Assembly: GCA_002471275.1 (NCBI GenBank) | Contig: DKPQ01000018.1 | Coordinates: forward strand, 58,869-122,868 | DNA: 64,000 bases | Source of the DNA: Flammeovirgaceae bacterium UBA7330 | GTDB lineage: Bacteria > Bacteroidota > Bacteroidia > Cytophagales > Cyclobacteriaceae | Direction: 5' to 3' | Part shown: one piece after another, positions 51,939 through 61,636 of the stretch | Numbering within the stretch: position 1 is the stretch's first letter | Layout: each line of letters begins with the position of its first letter | Made by a program: the position numbers and the translations under genes | Notes under the pieces: model-generated | Told to the model about the DNA's origin: nothing | Databases searched by the model: none | Seen by the model: the letters and a program-made list of their open reading frames with translations, nothing else

Positions 51939-53093
51939 GTGACTTTGTTTAGTAATAGGCTTAAGGTACGACCCATCACAGTAATACTACATGGTTTGGT
52001 TTGGGCTGGATTTATCTTGTTTCCACTGATATCAGATCCATTTTCAGCGACGTCTTCAGAAGTCATTGATTTGAGTTCTATACTGATTCGGGTCTTATTG
52101 ATGGTATTGTTTTATTTCAATGCCTATTTTCTGATCGCCCGTTTTTTCAATAGGAAAGCATTGGTGATATATGTGTCAATCCTGATTTTATTTGTGGCAG
52201 CATCAGCCGCGTATCCCATCATTTATTTTAAGCTTAACCCACCTCCTAAGCGTGAATTCTTCGAACAAAGAAGATTACAGAAAGAACCACCTATTGAGGA
52301 GCCAGCCATTACCAGACCAGAAGGTATTGGCAGACCTCGATTCAATGGAGAAGACAGACCATTTACGAGGATGGGCTTTAGGTTAATGTTGCCCCTTAGT
52401 GTGATTATGCTTATCAGTTCTGTTTTTGGGTTGATACTTAAATATGAAAAGCAAAACCAGGAGCGGGAAACTGAAAGCCTGAAATCTGAACTCTTTTTCC
52501 TTAGGTCGCAGATCAATCCGCACTTCATGCTAAATACCCTGAACAACATGGTTTCGCTCGCCAGGAAGAAATCTGACTTGCTTGAACCATACTTGCTGAA
52601 GCTATCAGGGATCATGCAGTATATCTTATATGATTCGGAGAATGAACGGGTTAACCTTCCTCAGGAGATTAATTATCTGAACAATTACATTGAACTGCAA
52701 AAGATCCGATTTGAGGATGACATGAAGATCAATATTGAGGTAGATCCCCGGATTGAGGATACCCAGCAGCTCATTGCTCCTATGATCCTGATTCCTTTTG
52801 TAGAAAATGCCTTTAAGCATGGGGGAGTTTCCATAGCTGCCCCTGAAATATATATATCCATCGGACTGGACAAAAATGTGTTTCGATTTGAGGTAAAAAA
52901 CAGGTATTACCCGGAGTCAGGCGTAGAGTCAGACTTGTCTTTGACAGATAGTAAAAATCCGATTGGGCTCATTAATGTAAAGCGACGACTGGAGCTACTT
53001 TACCCTGAACAATACACGCTGAATATTTCTCAGTCTGTCCACCCTGAGGAGAAGACGAATTGGTATGAAGTGAGATTAATGATTAACTTATGA
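51939..53093 (+). CDS. LytS-type sensor histidine kinase
   Basis: A 384-residue kinase, GTG start. Four transmembrane helices (about 14-32, 45-66, 74-92, 145-166) without a large sensor domain, then the His_kinase (PF06580) domain with phosphoacceptor motif Q-I-N-P-H-F-M-L-N-T-L-N and the N-box F-V-E-N-A-F-K-H-G. It pairs with the LytTR regulator that follows with overlapping ATGA stop/start. Signal unknown. Confidence 0.92.
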   Translation: MTLFSNRLKVRPITVILHGLVWAGFILFPLISDPFSATSSEVIDLSSILIRVLLMVLFYFNAYFLIARFFNRKALVIYVSILILFVAASAAYPIIYFKLNPPPKREFFEQRRLQKEPPIEEPAITRPEGIGRPRFNGEDRPFTRMGFRLMLPLSVIMLISSVFGLILKYEKQNQERETESLKSELFFLRSQINPHFMLNTLNNMVSLARKKSDLLEPYLLKLSGIMQYILYDSENERVNLPQEINYLNNYIELQKIRFEDDMKINIEVDPRIEDTQQLIAPMILIPFVENAFKHGGVSIAAPEIYISIGLDKNVFRFEVKNRYYPESGVESDLSLTDSKNPIGLINVKRRLELLYPEQYTLNISQSVHPEEKTNWYEVRLMINL

Positions 53094-53797
53094 GTATGTT
53101 GAGGTGTCTGGCTGTAGATGATGAACCACTGGCATTGGATTTACTGGAGGATAACATACGTCAGGTAAGTTTTCTCACCCTGGTGGGCAGATGTAGGAAT
53201 GCGATCGAAGCCATAGAAGTGCTACAAAAAGAACAGGTGGATCTACTGTTTCTGGATGTACAAATGCCAGGATTAACTGGCATACAGCTTTTGAAAAACC
53301 TGAAGAACAGGCCCATGGTGATCTTTATCACAGCCTACAAAAATTATGCAGTAGAAGGTTTTGAGTTGGATGTGCTGGACTACCTGGTAAAACCCGTGCC
53401 ATTCGAAAGGTTCCTGAAATCCGTTACAAAAGCCCTGGAATTCAATAACCTGAGCAAAAAAGAACAAAAGAGTAGGGAGTACCTATTTGTCAATGCCGAC
53501 TACACCTTGTTAAAAATCACCATCAGGGATATTGTGTACATAGAAGGACTTAAGGACTATATCAAAATATTCTTATCCAGTTCAGCAAAACCAGTAATCA
53601 CAAGGTTGAGCATGAAGGCTATGGAAGAAACTCTTCCTGCTGACCAGTTCATTCGCACGCACAAATCCTATATTATTTCCATCGATCACATCATCTCTAT
53701 CCGCAAAAACAGGATTAGGTTGAAGGATACAGACATCCCTCTCAGTGACCATTATAAAGAGTCATTGATGAACCTGATCCAGAAGGAAAACCTGTAA
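53090..53797 (+). CDS. LytTR-family response regulator
   Basis: A 235-residue protein: receiver domain (about 1-120) with phosphoacceptor Asp in L-F-L-D-V-Q-M-P-G and the Thr/Lys residues in FITAYKNY and YLVKPVPFERF; then a LytTR DNA-binding domain (about 140-235, with IVYIEGLKDYIKIFL and FIRTHKSYII). Probably controls genes with imperfect direct-repeat sites. Its start overlaps the kinase stop by 4 bases. The secreted protease operon begins 245 bases downstream and could be one of its targets. Confidence 0.94.
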   Translation: MSMLRCLAVDDEPLALDLLEDNIRQVSFLTLVGRCRNAIEAIEVLQKEQVDLLFLDVQMPGLTGIQLLKNLKNRPMVIFITAYKNYAVEGFELDVLDYLVKPVPFERFLKSVTKALEFNNLSKKEQKSREYLFVNADYTLLKITIRDIVYIEGLKDYIKIFLSSSAKPVITRLSMKAMEETLPADQFIRTHKSYIISIDHIISIRKNRIRLKDTDIPLSDHYKESLMNLIQKENL

Positions 53798-54041
53798 CCG
53801 GCCAAAATCTTCTATACGTTTTATCCTGTTTTGTCGCAGGAATAAGACTGCAGGTATACTTTATTTTTTTAGCATCTGCTAAACCTCAAAAATTGCATCA
53901 TAGATAAGAAATTTCTGATGGGTGCAGACCAATATTTACATCCTTTAGCATCGAGACCGTGTCTTTGGGAATCATCAAGACCAGTGAAGAACTGGAACCT
54001 TTCATAAAGATGTAGTTGAAAAAAAACTAATGCGATAGTCC

Positions 54042-57000
54042 GTGACAGAGATGTATCAGGTTAAAAATATTGCATATAATATAATGATCACAGTATCCTT
54101 TTTGTTGATTGTGATTTTTGATGGTACTGCACAGTCTGATGCCCGAAGGTCCTCAGGGGGGAAGATTACCTACAATGAGAAGGCGCTAAAGCAATTGAAA
54201 AAAGACAATAAAAAGACTTTTAAAAGAAATCACAGGCAGGTGCTTAAGATGGCGGAAGAGAATGATTGGAAAATAGTTAGGCCATTGCCAGGGGGTGGAA
54301 TTCTGGAGTTACACAGTCTTGATGCGAAAGGAAAACCTGTATACTACAAGACCTATTCTTCGGAGTCAGCTGCTACAACCCGTACCGACCAGGTCTGGGA
54401 AGGAGGCGATTCAGGGTTATCGCTAAGCGGAAGCAGTGAATATGTGAGTAATCGGTTGGGGATATGGGATGCCGGTGCGGTGAGAAGGACGCACCAGGAA
54501 CTTTCGGGCAGGGTGTCGCAGGAAGATAATGCAGGGAACTCCTACAGTGATCACGCCACACATGTGGCAGGCATCATGATTGGAAGCGGGGTAAATGCTG
54601 AAGCGGTAGGGATGGCTTATCAGTCGGACTTACTTGCCTGGGAATGGAGTAATGATCTTTCTGAGATGAGTGAAGCTGCAGCGGATGGTTTACTGCTGTC
54701 TAACCACTCCTATGGACTGGGAAATATTGGGTGGGTCTATAATTCGGATCGCTCGGGGTCTATTCTATGGGAATGGTGGGGAGATACTGATATTTCAGCC
54801 TATGAAGACTATCGATTTGGCTATTATGACGATTATGCTCAGGAGGTGGATCAAATAGTGAACAATGCACCTTACTACCTGGTGATGGTAGCTGCTGGAA
54901 ACGACAGGACAAGCAGTGGACCAGGAACAGGTAACAGATATTATCTCAACAGCTCAAATACCACAAGTACGGTGGAAAGAAGAGATCAGGACTCTTTTGA
55001 TTTGATCACTTCATTCGGTCTATCAAAAAATGTACTAACTGTCGGTGCGATTCATCCTATCGAAGGGGGGTTCCAGGAATCCTCGGAAGCTGAGCTGGCT
55101 TATTTCAGCAGCCTGGGTCCTACGGACGATGGTCGTATCAAGCCGGATGTCGTAGCCGATGGCTGGGATGTCCTTTCTTCTGTGGCTACATCAAATCAGG
55201 CATACGATTATTACAGTGGAACGAGCATGGCAGCACCTAATGTTACCGGATCTCTTCAACTGCTGCAGGAATACCATGCAGAACTTTATGATGGTAACTT
55301 TCTGAAAGCAGCTACATTAAAAGGATTGGTGATTCATACCAGTGATGACGCAGGCAATGAAGGGCCTGATTTCACCTATGGTTGGGGGGTGCTGAATACC
55401 GCCCGTGCAGCCGAAGCAATCAATGGGATGGATGATCAGTATCTGGTAGACGAACGGTCTCTGGTGCAGGACGCTCACGATACGATCCAGGTCATTGCCT
55501 CAGGTTCGGAATCACTCAAAGTAACAATCAGTTGGAATGACCCTGCTGCTACTCCTCTTGAAATAAATGAGTTGGTGGTAAATAACAGAACACCATTGCT
55601 GGTCAATGACCTGGACATCGTAGTTTTTGGTCAGGATAGCACTTTTTATCCATGGGTACTTGACCCGGATTTCTCTTCAGCAGAGGCGACACCCGGTGAC
55701 AATTACAGAGACAATGTTGAGCAAATAGTGATTCGCAATCCCGTACCGGGAGAGACCTACCAGGTAGTAGTGAGTCATAAAAATACCCTGTCCGATGGTA
55801 CACAGGATTATTCATTGATCATCGGTGGTCAGGGTGGACAACCATATTGTGCTTCCGGGCCTGAACAAGAAGGTGGACCATCCTTGAGTGAGGTGCATTT
55901 TGGAAGCCTGGATTATGCCACAGACCCTTGTACCGAAGGTAATGACAATGTAGAGTTAGAGGCCGAGGTTTCTTTCAGGCAGGATGGCGCTATACCATTT
56001 GATTTGAGTGCTCAGTTTTGTGATGGACTTTCAAAGACCCACTACATTCTCATTTTTGTAGACTGGAACAAAGACTATGACTTTGACGATGAAGGTGAAA
56101 GTGTTTCGTCTGTGGAACTGTCTGAAGCAGGGCAAAGCCTAAGTACGTTTATCAACCTCCCCTCGGAACTATCCTTTGGTGCCAGTACCAGGATGAGGAT
56201 TATCGCTACTGATGATCCGGATGCCGCAGCCTGTGGTATTTATCATGCCGGTCAGACCTTAGATATCACCCTTCGGTTTGTAAAACCTCAATATGATGTA
56301 ACCCCATTGGCGTTAATAGCACCCGATGAAGCATCCTGTACAAATACGATCCTTCCCTTACAGGTGCTGTTGGCAAACGAGGGGAGTGAAGAGGTAAGTG
56401 GCATCCCAATTGAGATCCAAATGGAGGTGAATGGGACACAAAACATCTATCAGGATACCTTATGGTCATCTCTTCCATCCGGGGAAGAAAGAATATTTAG
56501 TCTGTCTCATTATGTTGAATTAGCGCCTGATACACCGTATGATTTTAAAGTCACCACCACAATGGCGACCGATCAATACCGGAGTAATGACACAATAACC
56601 ACCAATTTTCAATCTAAAAGCCAGATTGTTTTAAGCAATGCCAGGGCTTATATATGCGACGAGGAAAGCATCCGATTGCTTTCTGACGACTTATATACTT
56701 TTTGGTATACTGATGAAGATCAGCGGGTCCCTGTGGGCTTTGGTACATCTGTGGTGTTGGATGAATGGCCCGCTGACTCTTCTTTTTATGCTGCCATCAA
56801 TGACCTCGATGTTTCGCTGGGTCCTGAAGGTAAGCATGTATTTGATGGAGGTGCATACGGTGCGGGGTATTTACCTGAGCCGCTGATTTCTACAGAAGCA
56901 CCTATCACGCTGGATAGTGCCCGGCTCTATATCGGAAACTCCGGAACATTGATTTTTAATTTGATTGATGAATCAGGTGCTACAATATCTTCAGCTGAGG

Positions 57001-58034
57001 TAGAAGTAGAAGCTACACGCGAATCAGCTGTTTCGGGAGATGCCGACGATGACCTGAATGATGCAGGAGCCATGTATTTCATTGGATTGGATTTCCCTGA
57101 GCCAGGCAATTACCGTATCCAACTGGAATATGAAGATGATGCATCCATCTTCAGAAGCAATGAAGGAGTAAGTGGGTTCCCCTACACAGTCTCAGATATT
57201 GTCACCTTACACGGGGCATTGTATGATGAAGACACTTTGACCGATGCCTATTATTATTTGTATCACATGCAAATCAGGTCACTGGACTGCAGTAGTGATA
57301 GAATCGCGGTAAAAGCCCAGTCAGGACCCCAGATAAACAACCTCATCACTTCAGAGGTGACCACTTCCTGCAATACACCCATCCAGCTTGATGCTACATC
57401 ATATAACGGATACGTCTACGAATGGACAAAAGATGGTGAAATCATAGAGACCTCTTCTAATGCGGTTTTTGAAGCTACGGCATCAGGGGATTATGGACTC
57501 ACCATCAGCAATGAGCAGTGCGTTTATTCCCCATCCAATATTGTAACCCTTGACATTACAAACCTTGACAAGCCGGAGATCACCATTGAAGATGAGAGCC
57601 TTTTGATCTCCAGCAGTTCAGCCGGTAATCAATGGTATCTGGATGGGGAACTCATTGATGGAGCCACTGGCGGTGAATACGAAGCCGTGATCGCAGGATA
57701 TTATCAGTTAGAGGTGAGTGAGAATGAATGCTATGTGTATTCGGATGAAGAGCTGGTTTATGTAGATCCCCCGGTGGAAGAAGGTATCTGGATTTATCCC
57801 AATCCGGCCGAAAGTATTGTGACCGTCAGGTTGCGACAGTTATCCGATGATTCGGACTTCTCCATGTCATTATTTGATCTGGCTGGAAATGAGCTGTTGC
57901 AGTTCCCGATGACTTTTTTGTTTGAAGATATCTACGAGGCCAGACTGGATGTTTCAGTTCTTAGAAGTGGTGTATACCTGTTGAAGGCTCCACAGTATTC
58001 AGAAGATTGGGTTAAAAAATTGATTAAAAGATAG
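54042..58034 (+). CDS. T9SS-secreted subtilisin-like (S8) serine protease with GEVED domain
   Basis: A 1,330-residue protein; the start may be codon 1 (GTG, 54042) or codon 4 (ATG, 54051). Signal peptide (NIMITVSFLLIVIFDGTAQ), propeptide, S8 peptidase domain with D143 (GIWDAG), H171 (SDHATHVAG) and S395 (SGTSMAAPN); P-domain-like region, then a GEVED domain (about 640-750, with FVDWNKDYDFDDEGE), further Ig-like domains, and a C-terminal T9SS type A sorting domain (last 80 residues, IWIYPNPAES). Secreted and probably surface-attached via T9SS. First gene of the tight four-gene operon. Confidence 0.93.
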   Translation: MTEMYQVKNIAYNIMITVSFLLIVIFDGTAQSDARRSSGGKITYNEKALKQLKKDNKKTFKRNHRQVLKMAEENDWKIVRPLPGGGILELHSLDAKGKPVYYKTYSSESAATTRTDQVWEGGDSGLSLSGSSEYVSNRLGIWDAGAVRRTHQELSGRVSQEDNAGNSYSDHATHVAGIMIGSGVNAEAVGMAYQSDLLAWEWSNDLSEMSEAAADGLLLSNHSYGLGNIGWVYNSDRSGSILWEWWGDTDISAYEDYRFGYYDDYAQEVDQIVNNAPYYLVMVAAGNDRTSSGPGTGNRYYLNSSNTTSTVERRDQDSFDLITSFGLSKNVLTVGAIHPIEGGFQESSEAELAYFSSLGPTDDGRIKPDVVADGWDVLSSVATSNQAYDYYSGTSMAAPNVTGSLQLLQEYHAELYDGNFLKAATLKGLVIHTSDDAGNEGPDFTYGWGVLNTARAAEAINGMDDQYLVDERSLVQDAHDTIQVIASGSESLKVTISWNDPAATPLEINELVVNNRTPLLVNDLDIVVFGQDSTFYPWVLDPDFSSAEATPGDNYRDNVEQIVIRNPVPGETYQVVVSHKNTLSDGTQDYSLIIGGQGGQPYCASGPEQEGGPSLSEVHFGSLDYATDPCTEGNDNVELEAEVSFRQDGAIPFDLSAQFCDGLSKTHYILIFVDWNKDYDFDDEGESVSSVELSEAGQSLSTFINLPSELSFGASTRMRIIATDDPDAAACGIYHAGQTLDITLRFVKPQYDVTPLALIAPDEASCTNTILPLQVLLANEGSEEVSGIPIEIQMEVNGTQNIYQDTLWSSLPSGEERIFSLSHYVELAPDTPYDFKVTTTMATDQYRSNDTITTNFQSKSQIVLSNARAYICDEESIRLLSDDLYTFWYTDEDQRVPVGFGTSVVLDEWPADSSFYAAINDLDVSLGPEGKHVFDGGAYGAGYLPEPLISTEAPITLDSARLYIGNSGTLIFNLIDESGATISSAEVEVEATRESAVSGDADDDLNDAGAMYFIGLDFPEPGNYRIQLEYEDDASIFRSNEGVSGFPYTVSDIVTLHGALYDEDTLTDAYYYLYHMQIRSLDCSSDRIAVKAQSGPQINNLITSEVTTSCNTPIQLDATSYNGYVYEWTKDGEIIETSSNAVFEATASGDYGLTISNEQCVYSPSNIVTLDITNLDKPEITIEDESLLISSSSAGNQWYLDGELIDGATGGEYEAVIAGYYQLEVSENECYVYSDEELVYVDPPVEEGIWIYPNPAESIVTVRLRQLSDDSDFSMSLFDLAGNELLQFPMTFLFEDIYEARLDVSVLRSGVYLLKAPQYSEDWVKKLIKR

Positions 58035-58036
58035 AG

Positions 58037-59386
58037 ATGGTTAGCGCAAATATGCTTTTTAGAAAATGTGGATCGGTAAGAATAAAAACCCGAGTAAGGT
58101 TCAGCTCATGGGTACCCTTGTTGATAGGAGTGGTGTTTTTGTTTTCTTGCGAAAGCAATACCCTGATTAGTGATGATGTGTTGTCGGAGGAAGACTTCAA
58201 CGTAAGTCTGCTCAAGGATCTGGCGCTTGATTTTTCTACGATTAGGCTGGATAGCCTGGCTACAAGCAGTACGGGAACGGTGACCATTGGATCAAACCAG
58301 CAAGCCGGAATTGGTATCACAACTCATATGACCTGCTTTCAACCGGGATTGGACCTAAGTGCTTATTCCACATTACAGAGCAATGTGGATTTTGAATCTT
58401 TGTCGTTTGACTCCATGGCGGTGGTTTTAGTGGCTAATGGAGAGAATTACTATGGATCAGGTGAATACACCACATTTTTTGTGGACCAGTTTCTCACACC
58501 ACTTGAATTATTGGACAATGGCTACCTCTACAATACTTCACTGCCTCCATCGGATAGAATCAGGGTTGGTAGCAGGTCATTCAGATCAAGCCTCGAAGAC
58601 GGAGATGAAATTGTAATAGGTCTGTCTGACAGTTTAGGACAGGCAATTTTTGATCTCATGGCTGAGGATGATGAAGTCTTTTCCTCTTCAACAGATTTTG
58701 TTGAGTTCATCGGGGGTTTCAATGTCTACGCCCACGAAGCTTCGCCAATATTATCTTTCTATGCAGACAGCCTGAAAATGCGGTTGTACTACACAGACAA
58801 CACGAATATTCCACCCACTAAAAAATACTTTGATTTCCCAATCAACGATGAGATCTATTATACCTATACGCGTAATGAACTGGAGAGTCAATTTGAGGGG
58901 CTGGAGTCCTTCAACGATTACTTAAGTTCTGATTCTACTGATCGTCACACTTATCTGGCTGGTGGTTCTCTGCTTGGCACAGTCGTGGACTTTCCGGGTG
59001 TGGAGATCCTGGCGCTGGAGGAGCAGGACTATATTCTCGCGCATGCGGAGCTCAGGCTTTATCCTGTGAGCGAATCAGCCAGCGATTATGATAAACTCCC
59101 GGAGACGCTGGTAGCCTACTTCATTGATGAGGACAATTCCACAATTACCAGTCAGGATGAATTTATTACTGCTACTCTGACTTTTGACGAGACCTATAAG
59201 CGCGATACCTACTATACGATTGAGGTGTCTGCCCTGATTGAACTCTTTCTAACACCATTTACACAATACAACTACTCATTGCTTGTCATGTTGCCCTATT
59301 CTGAAATGACTAACAATCCGAAGTCACTGATGATAGAAGACGGCTCGATGAGGAGTGAATTAATACTTTATACACTTGAAAACTGA
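58037..59386 (+). CDS. DUF4270-family lipoprotein
   Basis: A 449-residue protein, start 2 bases after the protease stop. Signal with lipobox (PLLIGVVFLFSC, Cys ahead of ESNTLISDDV). DUF4270 signatures: D-S-M-A-V-V-L with repeated D-x-D/SL patterns. The mature part is acidic and beta-strand rich. DUF4270 proteins are Bacteroidota surface lipoproteins of unknown role, frequently encoded with kelch and outer-membrane barrel genes. Second gene of the operon. Confidence 0.88.
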   Translation: MVSANMLFRKCGSVRIKTRVRFSSWVPLLIGVVFLFSCESNTLISDDVLSEEDFNVSLLKDLALDFSTIRLDSLATSSTGTVTIGSNQQAGIGITTHMTCFQPGLDLSAYSTLQSNVDFESLSFDSMAVVLVANGENYYGSGEYTTFFVDQFLTPLELLDNGYLYNTSLPPSDRIRVGSRSFRSSLEDGDEIVIGLSDSLGQAIFDLMAEDDEVFSSSTDFVEFIGGFNVYAHEASPILSFYADSLKMRLYYTDNTNIPPTKKYFDFPINDEIYYTYTRNELESQFEGLESFNDYLSSDSTDRHTYLAGGSLLGTVVDFPGVEILALEEQDYILAHAELRLYPVSESASDYDKLPETLVAYFIDEDNSTITSQDEFITATLTFDETYKRDTYYTIEVSALIELFLTPFTQYNYSLLVMLPYSEMTNNPKSLMIEDGSMRSELILYTLEN

Positions 59387-59399
59387 AATAATAATACCA

Positions 59400-60404
59400 A
59401 TGAAAAGAATCTTGTTTTTTGGAGTTTTAGCGACATCGATGCTGGCTTGTACGGACATTGAAGATGATGATGATGTAACGCTGGGGAACTGGTCCAGGCA
59501 GTCAGATTTTGAGGGGGTGGCCAGGTCCTCCACTGTTTCTTTCGTGATTGATGATTATGCTTATGTAGGCCTGGGGACTGATGGAAGCGATTACCTCAAG
59601 GACTTTTGGAGATATGACCCCGAGTTAAATTTCTGGGAGGAAATGGCCTCATTTGAGGGTGAGGGAAGGATCGGCGCCTTCTTCTTTTCGGCAGATGGAA
59701 AGGGCTATGTGGGGACTGGATACAATGATGAATTGGTCAACGAAGAATTATCAGATTTCTGGGAGTACGATCCATCAACTAACAAATGGACCCAAAAGGC
59801 AGACTTTGGCGGGGGTGCACGATATAATTCACTTTCATTTAGCATTGACGGCAAGGGCTATGCGGGGGCAGGGTACAATGGTAATTACCTCAAAGACATT
59901 TGGGTCTATAATCCGCAAAGTGATACCTGGGCTCAAACGATCAGTATCAGCCAGAAAAGGGAAAGTGCATTCGCCTTTGTCATTGATGGTGTAGCCTATG
60001 TAGGTGGAGGAAGAAACAACGGTGCCTATATCTATGACTTCTCATCATTTGATCCAACGAAAGAGCAATGGACCGACCTGACCTTGTTTGATGATGAAGA
60101 CGATACCTATGATGACTTCTACAGTGCTGTTCAGCGGTATTCAGCCTCTACTTTCGCCATCGATGGGGTGGGATATGTAGTTTGTGGAGTCTCAAGTACC
60201 TATTCCACAGCTGTTTTTGCTTACTACCCTGAATCTAACAGCTGGTCGAGTGACCCGACAAATTTCGAGTACACTTCCAGAGGTGATGCAGCTGGTTTTT
60301 CTATCAATGGCACAGGGTTTATTGCTACAGGAAGAAACAGCAGCTCTAGGTTTGACGATATCTGGAGTTTCAATCCTGATGAAGAATACGACGAATATCG
60401 ATGA
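59400..60404 (+). CDS. Kelch-repeat lipoprotein
   Basis: About 334 residues from ATG 59400, whose MKRILFF signal and lipobox (TSMLAC) are preferred over the frame's upstream start at 59376. The mature protein has six kelch-type blades with GKGYVGTGYN, YVGGGRNN and similar GG-Y-x-GG motifs and conserved aromatic Trp/Tyr positions, so a six- or seven-bladed beta-propeller. Binding role, ligand unknown. Third gene of the operon; start lies 14 bases after the DUF4270 stop. Confidence 0.88.
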   Translation: MKRILFFGVLATSMLACTDIEDDDDVTLGNWSRQSDFEGVARSSTVSFVIDDYAYVGLGTDGSDYLKDFWRYDPELNFWEEMASFEGEGRIGAFFFSADGKGYVGTGYNDELVNEELSDFWEYDPSTNKWTQKADFGGGARYNSLSFSIDGKGYAGAGYNGNYLKDIWVYNPQSDTWAQTISISQKRESAFAFVIDGVAYVGGGRNNGAYIYDFSSFDPTKEQWTDLTLFDDEDDTYDDFYSAVQRYSASTFAIDGVGYVVCGVSSTYSTAVFAYYPESNSWSSDPTNFEYTSRGDAAGFSINGTGFIATGRNSSSRFDDIWSFNPDEEYDEYR

Positions 60405-61633
60405 GGATCTTATTTCTGGTTTTAGCATCGATGTTATGGTTGCCTCAGGAGGTATTAAGCCAAAGCTATTCGGGATCTGCATATAATATTTATGGATTTG
60501 GGACGATGACATCTCCATCTTTGACTGCATTTTCCGGGTTGGGTAATACCTCTATTGGGGTGAGGTCTCCGGTAAATGTGAATATCTCCAACCCGGCAGC
60601 AACCAACGCCATCCAGGGGTATTCTCACCAGTTTGATATAGATGGATATTTCAGTGTGCTGAATCAAAGTGACAAAAATGGTACCGGTACCGCTTATCTC
60701 GGGGGGTTACAGGGGATGAACTTCTGGTTTAGGACGTCGGCACTGAATGCGGTTACTGTAGGAGTAAAATCATTTAGCAGGACCAACTATTCGGCTACCG
60801 ATGAAAATAAATATTCACCGGATATTGGTAATTATTCTGTCTTGTATCAGGGCACCGGAGGGGTAAGTCAGTTCTATGCCGGCTTTGGACATGAGCTCTT
60901 TAAGTCGCTACATGTGGGTGTTAAATACAATTTTTTGTTTGGCAATCTCAATGATACCCAGACGGTATTTGGCAATACCTACCTTGATTCAACGGTTGTA
61001 GATATATCTGAATATGTACGCAAAGCATATCTTGAGTTTGGTGCTCAATATGAATGGCAACCAAAATGGTTGAACTTTGGCAAGATCGTATTAGGTGCAA
61101 CCTATAAGCCTGTCACCAATATCAATACCAGGATCAGTGAGTTGATTCTATATGATTCCGATTCACTGCTCACTGAGGATGAGGGATCCATGGTGTTACC
61201 TAAAAGTTTTGGTTACGGGGTTTCCTTTAGCTGGAAAAGAATGATGCTGGCTGCGGATATGAAGCTGACCAGGTGGAACGAGGTGAAGGATGTATCTACC
61301 ATAGAGCGATATGTGGATCAGCAGGGATATTCACTGGGGTTTGAGATCATGCCGAAGTATAATTCTCAATCTTACTTCGATAGGGTTGATTACCGGTTTG
61401 GGTTGTCTCTTTCAAATTACTATCTGAAAATAAAAGGAACGAGTTTTATGGAGTCGAGCGTAAATGTAGGCCTTGGATTACCCGTGAAATATGGAGCCGG
61501 TGTTATCAACCTGGGTTATCAGTATCACCTGTTGGGGACCACAAAAAACAACCTGATCCGTGAAGTGACCAATACGATCTCGGTGGGCTTTAGTATCAGG
61601 GAAAGCTGGTTCAAGAAGCCATTGAACTATTAA
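60401..61633 (+). CDS. Outer-membrane beta-barrel protein, FadL/PorV-like
   Basis: A 410-residue protein with a signal peptide (ILFLVLASMLWLPQEVLSQ). Start overlaps the kelch stop by 4 bases (ATGA). The barrel has FadL/PorV-type features: N-terminal G-S-A-Y-N-I-Y-G-F-G, S-P-A-N-x-N-x-x-S-N-P-A-type segment (VNVNISNPAA), and many aromatic-ended strands (VGVKYNFLFGNLND). Probably a transport or attachment channel for the lipoproteins encoded upstream. Last gene of the operon; convergent with the K+ channel gene. Confidence 0.82.
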   Translation: MRILFLVLASMLWLPQEVLSQSYSGSAYNIYGFGTMTSPSLTAFSGLGNTSIGVRSPVNVNISNPAATNAIQGYSHQFDIDGYFSVLNQSDKNGTGTAYLGGLQGMNFWFRTSALNAVTVGVKSFSRTNYSATDENKYSPDIGNYSVLYQGTGGVSQFYAGFGHELFKSLHVGVKYNFLFGNLNDTQTVFGNTYLDSTVVDISEYVRKAYLEFGAQYEWQPKWLNFGKIVLGATYKPVTNINTRISELILYDSDSLLTEDEGSMVLPKSFGYGVSFSWKRMMLAADMKLTRWNEVKDVSTIERYVDQQGYSLGFEIMPKYNSQSYFDRVDYRFGLSLSNYYLKIKGTSFMESSVNVGLGLPVKYGAGVINLGYQYHLLGTTKNNLIREVTNTISVGFSIRESWFKKPLNY

Positions 61634-61636
61634 TGA

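Noticed and set aside
53798..54041. Riboswitch or small RNA upstream of the protease operon
   Set aside because: No conserved structure recognised; AT-rich with only short hairpins.
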